Source: Sophora flavescens (Eukaryota > Streptophyta > Magnoliopsida > Fabales > Fabaceae). From it: DNA of 64,000 bases. The position numbers were made by a program, and so were the translations under genes. Where the stretch lies: positions 1 to 64,000 of the forward strand of contig JAUPTC010000178.1 in NCBI GenBank assembly GCA_030762895.1, in the 5' to 3' direction. Position 1 is the stretch's first letter. Each line of letters opens with the position of its first letter. The notes under the pieces were generated by a model. That model saw only the letters and a list, made by a program, of their open reading frames with translations. It had not been told where the DNA came from and searched no databases. Below, in pieces: positions 52,485-61,224 of the stretch.

Positions 52485-52647
52485 TGGCGAACCTCACATT
52501 GGCTTATCAAATCCCCTTGGATTTGTGGCGCCTACCTCCCATTTCTCATCTTATCCAATTTTGTATTTCATCTTCTTCTATAATTTTGCTTGGTCACTCA
52601 AGGATAGATCCGAAAATATATATGTTCCTTGTTAGGATCATATCATT

Positions 52648-52662
52648 TGGTATCTAGAGCCA
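52648..52662 (+). other. Primer binding site resembling the initiator tRNA-Met type, with one extra base
   Basis: TGGTATCTAGAGCCA begins two bases after the LTR end. The usual plant PBS for initiator tRNA-Met is TGGTATCAGAGCC, so this site has an extra T between TATC and AGAGCC. The same form occurs in nearly all units from 3 onward, while unit 0 has CAGAGCCA without this T. The bulge would probably weaken priming. Confidence 0.8.
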
Positions 52663-52683
52663 TCCTTCCTAGAGTGACTTATG

Positions 52684-52723
52684 ATTTTCTTTTCTTCAAC
52701 TTTTTCTTTTTTTTTTTTTTTTT
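52684..52723 (+). repeat. Pyrimidine/poly-T tract in the leader
   Basis: A T-rich run with a few C bases lies between the PBS and the first ATG. Its length and the presence of an interrupting C vary from unit to unit, and it contributes much of the difference in unit length. Several units carry extra substitutions just downstream of it. Confidence 0.85.
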
Positions 52724-52729
52724 GGAAGT

Positions 52730-53398
52730 TTGAATTTTTCTTGGTGGGTTCTTCATGGAGCCACTAATGAAAAAAATGATGCCAAGAAAATGGAGGATCT
52801 TTTCTATTCTAGATGCTATGTGAAGGACAAGATATGTAGCTTGGTCATTGATAGAAAGGGTTACATCAACCTAGCTAGTACCACCATGGTGAAAAAGTTG
52901 GGACTTCCTCTTCTAGAGCATCCACAACCGTATGTCATTTGGAGCATCCCGGAGTTAAGTGATTTCGGTGATGTGATGGTGAGCAGAACAAGTACAAGTG
53001 CCATTCGGATTGGGAGATATGAAGATGGCGTTTTATGTGATGTGGTGCCCATGGAAGCGAAGCACTTGTTACTTGGGCGTCCATGGAGGATTGAGCGACA
53101 AGCGAAATATGATGTCTACAACAATAGGTACTCATTTGTATTTAATAATCGTAAAATTACTCTTGGATCATTGTCACCAAAACAAGTGTATGAAGATCAA
53201 ATGTACTTGAAAGGAGAGAGTGAGAAAAAAAGAATGATTGAGAAAACAATAAAAGAAGAGTGTTCGGTGAATGAGGAAAGCAAAGAAGGAGAAGTAATAA
53301 AAAAGGAAAGCCATGAGAAAAAGGTAGAAGAAAAGGGAATGGAGGAAAACAAACAGAATGAAAGCGATGTTGAGAAAAGGCGGAGACTGCATTTTTGA
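52730..53398 (+). pseudogene. Retropepsin-like domain fused to Lys/Glu linker, unit 28 (222 codons)
   Basis: This is the longest open frame in the window. Residues 1-15 come from the leader. MEDLF at 21-25 opens the domain. CSLVID at 36-41 is the strand leading to the catalytic Asp41, but residues 42-44 are Arg-Lys-Gly instead of the small residues required in retropepsins. The second conserved segment HLLLGRPW is at 112-119, followed by the conserved tail SPKQVYEDQ at 149-157. From about 163 the sequence is a charged Lys/Glu linker, ending RRRLHF. Domain order matches pol of plant Ty3/gypsy elements, but there is no gag before it and no RT after it. The active-site change and multiple indels in sister units argue against a functional protein. 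Recognised by pattern only; no profile search was possible. Confidence 0.82.
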
Positions 53399-53452
53399 AG
53401 GGGAAAATAAAAAGAAAAAAATTGAGGCAAAGGTTGAAAGAAGAATTGAGAG
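53209..53452 (+). repeat. Purine-rich tract encoding the Lys/Glu linker
   Basis: About 240 bp are mostly A and G on the + strand, with many short A runs. In the elements this unit derives from, a charged low-complexity linker separates protease from RT. Most indels that distinguish units lie here, at the six/seven-A run (about 53225), the five/six-A run (about 53300) and the A/G runs near 53375. The complementary strand gives long Phe/Leu/Ser-rich frames with no biological meaning. Confidence 0.85.
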
Positions 53453-53486
53453 TCTTCCTATAAAAGAAAATAAGGTGAAGGGAGGA

Positions 53487-53658
53487 ATGTTGGCAAGGCA
53501 GTCTATATATATCTTTCTATGTAAAGATGCTTGTTTGACTACTAATGCAAACTCTTTTGCCTAGAGGCGATGACTCTATTTTGAAGGAAGTTGAAGAAAC
53601 AATTCCAAGAGAGGTGCCGCATGGATTCAAAATGGTTGTGTTTGAACCCGGAGGATAA
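53487..53658 (+). pseudogene. Spacer between protease and reverse transcriptase, truncated
   Basis: The residues MLARQSIYIFLCKDACLTTN, then NSLPR..DSILKEVEETIPREVPHGF, resemble the stretch just before RT in plant Ty3/gypsy pol, where an acidic helix is followed by a Pro-rich VPxGLPP motif. Here the similarity ends after VPHGF, and the frame closes at FEPGG-TAA. In this unit an extra T (CTCTTTTGCC) breaks the frame. Units 4, 16, 18, 19, 20, 24, 25 and 26 have the three-T form. The RT domain that should follow is absent. Confidence 0.75.
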
Positions 53659-53713
53659 AGAAGACTCCCTAAGGCAATAAATTCGAGGTCGAATTCTTTT
53701 CAAGAGGAGGGAA
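53659..53713 (+). pseudogene. Last codons of pol, joined directly to the pre-RT spacer
   Basis: After the TAA, codons read RRLPKAINSRSNSFQEEG and run into the PPT and LTR. Units with an extra G (GAGGGAGGG) read FQEGGNDANQG and then stop inside the LTR. A short acidic tail ending in the LTR is typical of pol in this group. The deletion that removed RT, RNase H and most of integrase therefore has its right breakpoint here. Confidence 0.65.
53702..53713 (+). other. Polypurine tract (PPT)
   Basis: AAGAGGAGGGAA abuts the TG of the next LTR. This is the expected position and composition for the plus-strand primer of an LTR retrotransposon. Variants across the array differ by one G (GAGGAGGAA, GAGGGAGGGAA). 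Confidence 0.85.
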
Positions 53714-55590
53714 TGATGCAAACCAAGGATGATGTCAATTTGAGGCCAAATTAATATTTTTGATGAAAATTTTATTTTCATTGTGGTGAACCCGTATGCT
53801 TGATTTGGTCAGATCTTGAGCTACGAATCTCCGATTGATGCATTCTTTGGTGTGCTGGAAAGCTTGGGGAATTAGCTACAAATCATATCTCAGGCCTCTT
53901 GACCAAATTCGGCTTCTATCATGGTGAAAAAGGGCTGCAAGCTTAATACGAATTCTTGGACCTTAAATGAGTTATATGTTAATTGGGCTACACTAAGCTT
54001 GATGAATGAGCAAGGCCCATTATGAATGGTGGCTGGCACGGTTTTGGAACTCACAAAGGAGAGCAACCTTTGGCTTGCATGCCTAGGTAACTCCTTTAGA
54101 AGTTATGGAACCACTTTTATTATTTTCTTAAGTAGGATAGTTTTGTTCTTTTAATAACCACTTAGTGGAGAGTTATGTCTAGGAGTTTATGTCATCTTAT
54201 GATGTGACCTTTGGTTTTTATTTCCCTATGCTATATGTACACACCTATTACATGATGAATGATAACTTTGAGTTCATTTTGGATTGATTCCAATTGTGAG
54301 AGTGTTTTCTCTCTTGGGTTCTTCATTGAGCCAACCCTTGTTCTTATCAAGAATCCAAGATTCTTGTGGCGAACCTCACATTGGCTTATCAAATCCCCTT
54401 GGATTTGTGGCGCCTACCTCCCATTTCTCATCTTATCCAATTTTGTATTTCATCTTCTTCTATAATTTTGCTTGGTCACTCAAGGATAGATCCGAAAATA
54501 TATATGTTCCTTGTTAGGATCATATCATTTTGGTATCTAGAGCCATCCTTCCTAGAGTGACTTATGATTTTCTTTTTTTCAACTTTTCCTTTTTTTTTTC
54601 GGAAGTTTGAATTTTTCTTGGTGGGTTCTTCATGGAGCCACTAATGAAAAAAATGATGCCAAGAAAAATGGAGGATCTTTTCTATTCTAGATGCTATGTG
54701 AAGGACAAGATATGTAGCTTGGTCATTGATAGAAAGGGTTACATCAACCTAGCTAGTACCACCATGGTGAAAAAGTTGGGACTTCCTCTTCTAGAGCATC
54801 CACAACCGTATGTCATTTGGAGCATCCGGAGTTAAGTGATTTCGGTGATGTGATGGTGAGCAGAACAAGTACAAGTGCCATTCGGATTGGGAGATATGAA
54901 GATGGCGTTTTATGTGATGTGGTGCCCATGGAAGCGAAGCACTTGTTACTTGGGCGTCCATGGAGGATTGAGCGACAAGCGAAATATGATGTCTACAACA
55001 ATAGGTACTCATTTGTATTTAATAATCGTAAAATTACTCTTGGATCATTGTCACCAAAACAAGTGTATGAAGATCAAATGTACTTGAAAGGAGAGAGTGA
55101 GAAAAAAGAATGATTGAGAAAACAATAAAAGAAGAGTGTTCGGTGAATGAGGAAAGCAAAGAAGGAGAAGTAATAAAAAGGAAAGCCATGAGAAAAAGGT
55201 AGAAGAAAAGGGAATGGAGGAAAACAAACAGAATGAAAGCGATGTTGAGAAAAAGGCGGAGACTGCATTTTTGAAGGGGAAAATAAAAAGAAAAAAATTG
55301 AGGCAAAGGTTGAAAGAAGAATTGAGAGTCTTCCTATAAAAGAAAATAAGGTGAAGGGAGGAATGTTGGCAAGGCAGTCTATATATATCTTTCTATGTAA
55401 AGATGCTTGTTTGACTACTAATGCAAACTCTTTTGCCTAGAAGGCGATGACTCTATTTTGAAGGAAGTTGAAGAAACAATTCCAAGAGAGGTGCCGCATG
55501 GATTCAAAATGGTTGTGTTTGAACCCGGAGGATAAAGAAGACTCCCTAAGGCAATAAATTCGAGGTCGAATTCTTTTCAAGAGGAGGGAA
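53714..55590 (+). repeat. Unit 29
   Basis: LTR 53714-54527, with CACGGTTTTGG near 54037. Four T before the PBS. The leader T run is short and contains CC. Protease halves in separate frames (54632-54835, 54817-55113). CTAGAAGGCG near 55437 has an extra A. Confidence 0.94.
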
Positions 55591-57466
55591 TGATGCAAAC
55601 CAAGGATGATGTCCAATTTGAGGCCAAATTAATATTTTTGATGAAAATTTTATTTTCATTGTGGTGAACCCGTATGCTTGATTTGGTCAGATCTTGAGCT
55701 ACGAATCTCCGATTGATGCATTCTTTGGTGTGCTGGAAAGCTTGGGGAATTAGCTACAAATCATATCTCAGGCCTCTTGACCAAATTCGGCTTCTATCAT
55801 GGTGAAAAAGGGCTGCAAGCTTAATACGAATTCTTGGACCTTAAATGAGTTATATGTTAATTGGGCTACACTAAGCTTGATGAATGAGCAAGGCCCATTA
55901 TGAATGGTGGCTGGCACGTTTTGGAACTCACAAAGGAGAGCAACCTTTGGCTTGCATGCCTAGGTAACTCCTTTAGAAGTTATGGAACCACTTTTATTAT
56001 TTTCTTAAGTAGGATAGTTTTGTTCTTTTAATAACCACTTAGTGGAGAGTTATGTCTAGGAGTTTATGTCATCTTATGATGTGACCTTTGGTTTTTATTT
56101 CCCTATGCTATATGTACACACCTATTACATGATGAATGATAACTTTGAGTTCATTTTGGATTGATTCCAATTGTGAGAGTGTTTTCTCTCTTGGGTTCTT
56201 CATTGAGCCAACCCTTGTTCTTATCAAGAATCCAAGATTCTTGTGGCGAACCTCACATTGGCTTATCAAATCCCCTTGGATTTGTGGCGCCTACCTCCCA
56301 TTTCTCATCTTATCCAATTTTGTATTTCATCTTCTTCTATAATTTTGCTTGGTCACTCAAGGATAGATCCGAAAATATATATGTTCCTTGTTAGGATCAT
56401 ATCATTTGGTATCTAGAGCCATCCTTCCTAGAGTGACTTATGATTTTCTTTTCTTCAACTTTTTTTTTTTTTTTTTCGGAAGTTTGAATTTTTCTTGGTG
56501 GGTTCTTCATGGAGCCACTAATGAAAAAAATGATGCCAAGAAAAATGGAGGATCTTTTCTATTCTAGATGCTATGTGAAGGACAAGATATGTAGCTTGGT
56601 CATTGATAGAAAGGGTTACATCAACCTAGCTAGTACCACCATGGTGAAAAAGTTGGGACTTCCTCTTCTAGAGCATCCACAACCGTATGTCATTTGGAGC
56701 ATCCCGGAGTTAAGTGATTTCGGTGATGTGATGGTGAGCAGAACAAGTACAAGTGCCATTCGGATTGGGAGATATGAAGATGGCGTTTTATGTGATGTGG
56801 TGCCCATGGAAGCGAAGCACTTGTTACTTGGGCGTCCATGGAGGATTGAGCGACAAGCGAAATATGATGTCTACAACAATAGGTACTCATTTGTATTTAA
56901 TAATCGTAAAATTACTCTTGGATCATTGTCACCAAAACAAGTGTATGAAGATCAAATGTACTTGAAAGGAGAGAGTGAGAAAAAAAGAATGATTGAGAAG
57001 ACAATAAATGACGAGTGGTCGGTGAATGAGGAAAGCAAAGAAGGAGAAGTAATAAAAAGGAAAGCCATGAGAAAAAGGTAGAAGAAAAGGGAATGGAGGA
57101 AAACAAACAGAATGAAAGCGATGTTGAGAAAAAGGCGGAGACTGCATTTTTGAAGGGGAAAATAAAAAGAAAAAAATTGAGGCAAAGGTTGAAAGAAGAA
57201 TTGAGAGTCTTCCTATAAAAGAAAATAAGGTGAAGGGAGGAATGTTGGCAAGGCAGTCTATATATATCTTTCTATGTAAAGATGCTTGTTTGACTACTAA
57301 TGCAAACTCTTTTGCCTAGAGGCGATGACTCTATTTTGAAGGAAGTTGAAGAAACAATTCCAAGAGAGGTGGCATGGATTCAAAATGGTTGTGTTTGAAC
57401 CCGGAGGATAAAGAAGACTCCCTAAGGCAATAAATTCGAGGTCGAATTCTTTTCAAGAGGAGGGAA
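55591..57466 (+). repeat. Unit 30
   Basis: LTR 55591-56404, PBS from 56407. Protease remnant in one frame (56509-57081). Private substitutions at 56998-57020 (GAGAAGACAATAAATGACGAG, then TGGTCGG). The pre-RT spacer reads GAGGTGGCATGG near 57366. Confidence 0.94.
56509..57081 (+). pseudogene. Retropepsin-like remnant plus start of linker, unit 30 (190 codons)
   Basis: The frame begins MEPLMKKMMPRKMEDLF, contains the degenerate VIDRKGY site and LLLGRPW, then enters the linker with the private sequence TINDEWSVNEES and ends at RKAMRKR. It is in one frame because this unit keeps three C bases in GCATCCCGG. Confidence 0.8.
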
Positions 57467-59343
57467 TGATGCAAACCAAGGATGATGTCCAATTTGAGGC
57501 CAAATTAATATTTTTGATGAAAATTTTATTTTCATTGTGGTGAACCCGTATGCTTGATTTGGTCAGATCTTGAGCTACGAATCTCCGATTGATGCATTCT
57601 TTGGTGTGCTGGAAAGCTTGGGGAATTAGCTACAAATCATATCTCAGGCCTCTTGACCAAATTCGGCTTCTATCATGGTGAAAAAGGGCTGCAAGCTTAA
57701 TACGAATTCTTGGACCTTAAATGAGTTATATGTTAATTGGGCTACACTAAGCTTGATGAATGAGCAAGGCCCATTATGAATGGTGGCTGGCACGTTTTGG
57801 AACTCACAAAGGAGAGCAACCTTTGGCTTGCATGCCTAGGTAACTCCTTTAGAAGTTATGGAACCACTTTTATTATTTTCTTAAGTAGGATAGTTTTGTT
57901 CTTTTAATAACCACTTAGTGGAGAGTTATGTCTAGGAGTTTATGTCATCTTATGATGTGACCTTTGGTTTTTATTTCCCTATGCTATATGTACACACCTA
58001 TTACATGATGAATGATAACTTTGAGTTCATTTTGGATTGATTCCAATTGTGAGAGTGTTTTCTCTCTTGGGTTCTTCATTGAGCCAACCCTTGTTCTTAT
58101 CAAGAATCCAAGATTCTTGTGGCGAACCTCACATTGGCTTATCAAATCCCCTTGGATTTGTGGCGCCTACCTCCCATTTCTCATCTTATCCAATTTTGTA
58201 TTTCATCTTCTTCTATAATTTTGCTTGGTCACTCAAGGATAGATCCGAAAATATATATGTTCCTTGTTAGGATCATATCATTTGGTATCTAGAGCCATCC
58301 TTCCTAGAGTGACTTATGATTTTCTTTTCTTCAACTTTTTCTTTTTTTTTTTTGGAAGTTTGAATTTTTCTTGGTGGGTTCTTCATGGAGCCACTAATGA
58401 AAAAAAATGATGCCAAGAAAAATGGAGGATCTTTTCTATTCTAGATGCTATGTGAAGGACAAGATATGTAGCTTGGTCATTGATAGAAAGGGTTACATCA
58501 ACCTAGCTAGTACCACCATGGTGAAAAAGTTGGGACTTCCTCTTCTAGAGCATCCACAACCGTATGTCATTTGGAGCATCCCGGAGTTAAGTGATTTCGG
58601 TGATGTGATGGTGAGCAGAACAAGTACAAGTGCCATTCGGATTGGGAGATATGAAGATGGCGTTTTATGTGATGTGGTGCCCATGGAAGCGAAGCACTTG
58701 TTACTTGGGCGTCCATGGAGGATTGAGCGACAAGCGAAATATGATGTCTACAACAATAGGTACTCATTTGTATTTAATAATCGTAAAATTACTCTTGGAT
58801 CATTGTCACCAAAACAAGTGTATGAAGATCAAATGTACTTGAAAGGAGAGAGTGAGAAAAAAGAATGATTGAGAAAACAATAAAAGAAGAGTGTTCGGTG
58901 AATGAGGAAAGCAAAGAAGGAGAAGTAATAAAAAGGAAAGCCATGAGAAAAAGGTAGAAGAAAAGGGAATGGAGGAAAACAAACAGAATGAAAAGCGATG
59001 TTGAGAAAAAGGCGGAGACTGCATTTTTGAAGGGGAAAATAAAAAGAAAAAAATTGAGGCAAAGGTTGAAAGAAGAATTGAGAGTCTTCCTATAAAAGAA
59101 AATAAGGTGAAGGGAGGAATGTTGGCAAGGCAGTCTATATATATCTTTCTATGTAAAGATGCTTGTTTGACTACTAATGCAAACTCTTTTGCCTAGAGCG
59201 ATGACTCTATTTTGAAGGAAGTTGAAGAAACAATTCCAAGAGAGGTGCCGCATGGATTCAAAATGGTTGTGTTTGAACCCGGAGGATAAAGAAGACTCCC
59301 TAAGGCAATAAATTCGAGTCGAATTCTTTTCAAGAGGAGGGAA
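57467..59343 (+). repeat. Unit 31
   Basis: LTR 57467-58280, PBS from 58283. Protease remnant in one frame (58407-58868, 153 codons), from MMPRKMEDLF to ESEKKE, with the same degenerate active site. CTAGAGCGATG near 59193 lacks one G. CGAGTCG near 59316. Confidence 0.94.
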
Positions 59344-61224
59344 TGATGCAAACCAAGGATGATGTCCAATTTGAGGCCAAATTAATATTTTTGATGAAAA
59401 TTTTATTTTCATTGTGGTGAACCCGTATGCTTGATTTGGTCAGATCTTGAGCTACGAATCTCCGATTGATGCATTCTTTGGTGTGCTGGAAAGCTTGGGG
59501 AATTAGCTACAAATCATATCTCAGGCCTCTTGACCAAATTCGGCTTCTATCATGGTGAAAAAGGGCTGCAAGCTTAATACGAATTCTTGGACCTTAAATG
59601 AGTTATATGTTAATTGGGCTACACTAAGCTTGATGAATGAGCAAGGCCCATTATGAATGGTGGCTGGCACGTTTTGGAACTCACAAAGGAGAGCAACCTT
59701 TGGCTTGCATGCCTAGGTAACTCCTTTAGAAGTTATGGAACCACTTTTATTATTTTCTTAAGTAGGATAGTTTTGTTCTTTTAATAACCACTTAGTGGAG
59801 AGTTATGTCTAGGAGTTTATGTCATCTTATGATGTGACCTTTGGTTTTTATTTCCCTATGCTATATGTACACACCTATTACATGATGAATGATAACTTTG
59901 AGTTCATTTTGGATTGATTCCAATTGTGAGAGTGTTTTCTCTCTTGGGTTCTTCATTGAGCCAACCCTTGTTCTTATCAAGAATCCAAGATTCTTGTGGC
60001 GAACCTCACATTGGCTTATCAAATCCCCTTGGATTTGTGGCGCCTACCTCCCATTTCTCATCTTATCCAATTTTGTATTTCATCTTCTTCTATAATTTTG
60101 CTTGGTCACTCAAGGATAGATCCGAAAATATATATGTTCCTTGTTAGGATCATATCATTTGGTATCTAGAGCCATCCTTCCTAGAGTGACTTATGATTTT
60201 TATTTTCTGCTACTTTTGATTTTTTTTTTTTCGGAAGTTTGAATTTTTCTTGGTGGGTTCTTCATGGAACCACTAATGAAGAAAAAAATGATGCCAAGAA
60301 AAATGGAGGATCTTTTCTATTCTAGATGCTATGTGAAGGACAAGATATGTAGCTTGGTCATTGATAGAAAGGGTTACATCAACCTAGCTAGTACCACCAT
60401 GGTGAAAAAGTTGGGACTTCCTCTTCTAGAGCATCCACAACCGTATGTCATTTGGAGCATCCGGAGTTAAGTGATTTCGGTGATGTGATGGTGAGCAGAA
60501 CAAGTACAAGTGCCATTCGGATTGGGAGATATGAAGATGGCGTTTTATGTGATGTGGTGCCCATGGAAGCGAAGCACTTGTTACTTGGGCGTCCATGGAG
60601 GATTGAGCGACAAGCGAAATATGATGTCTACAACAATAGGTACTCATTTGTATTTAATAATCGTAAAATTACTCTTGGATCATTGTCACCAAAACAAGTG
60701 TATGAAGATCAAATGTACTTGAAAGGAGAGAGTGAGAAAAAAGAATGATTGAGAAAACAATAAAAGAAGAGTGTTCGGTGAATGAGGAAAGCAAAGAAGG
60801 AGAAGTAATAAAAAAGGAAAGCCATGAGAAAAAGGTAGAAGAAAAGGGAATGGAGGAAAACAAACAGAATGAAAAGCGATGTTGAGAAAAAGGCGGAGAC
60901 TGCATTTTTGAAGGGGAAAATAAAAAGAAAAAAATTGAGGCAAAGGTTGAAAGAAGAATTGAGAGTCTTCCTATAAAAGAAAATAAGGTGAAGGGAGGAA
61001 TGTTGGCAAGGCAGTCTATATATATCTTTCTATGTAAAGATGCTTGTTTGACTACTAATGCAAACTCTTTTGCCTAGAGGCGATGACTCTATTTTGAAGG
61101 AAGTTGAAGAAACAATTCCAAGAGAGGTGCGCATGGATTCAAAATGGTTGTGTTTGAACCCGGAGGATAAAGAAGACTCCCTAAGGCAATAAATTCGAGT
61201 CGAATTCTTTTCAAGAGGAGGGAA
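59344..61224 (+). repeat. Unit 32
   Basis: LTR 59344-60157, PBS from 60160. The leader is altered at 60198-60225 (TTTTATTTTCTGCTACTTTTGATTT), and GGAACC replaces GGAGCC after the first ATG. Protease halves in separate frames (60264-60470, 60452-60748). GAGGTGCGCATGG near 61126. Confidence 0.94.

Larger units (their letters stand above)
51832..52645 (+). repeat. Long terminal repeat (LTR) of the reference unit
   Basis: It begins TGATGCAAACC directly after the polypurine tract and ends ATATCA two bases before the PBS. The ends form the short inverted repeat TGAT...ATCA, as expected for LTR retrotransposons. Equivalent LTRs of 812-816 bp occur in units 4-34, each shared between the element to its left and the one to its right. 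The pol frame in this family normally ends a few codons inside the 3' LTR, which fits the tail seen here. U3, R and U5 limits cannot be fixed from sequence alone. Confidence 0.88.
51832..53713 (+). repeat. Unit 28 (reference unit for the detailed annotation)
   Basis: LTR 51832-52645, PBS 52648-52662, T-rich leader 52684-52723, protease plus linker frame 52730-53398, pre-RT spacer 53487-53658, pol tail 53659-53713, PPT 53702-53713. It carries the longest uninterrupted frame in the window. Confidence 0.95.

Noticed and set aside
52730..53398. A functional domesticated protease gene in unit 28
   Set aside because: The catalytic motif is lost, the frame starts inside the leader, and the frame depends on indel states that vary randomly among units.
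53504..53520. TCTATATATATC as a TATA box between units
   Set aside because: It encodes Ser-Ile-Tyr-Ile in the pre-RT spacer and lies in the internal region, not in the LTR.
53676..53681. AATAAA as a polyadenylation signal
   Set aside because: It is part of the pol-tail codons (Ala-Ile-Asn), upstream of the LTR. The element's own signal should lie in R. Function cannot be excluded but nothing supports it.
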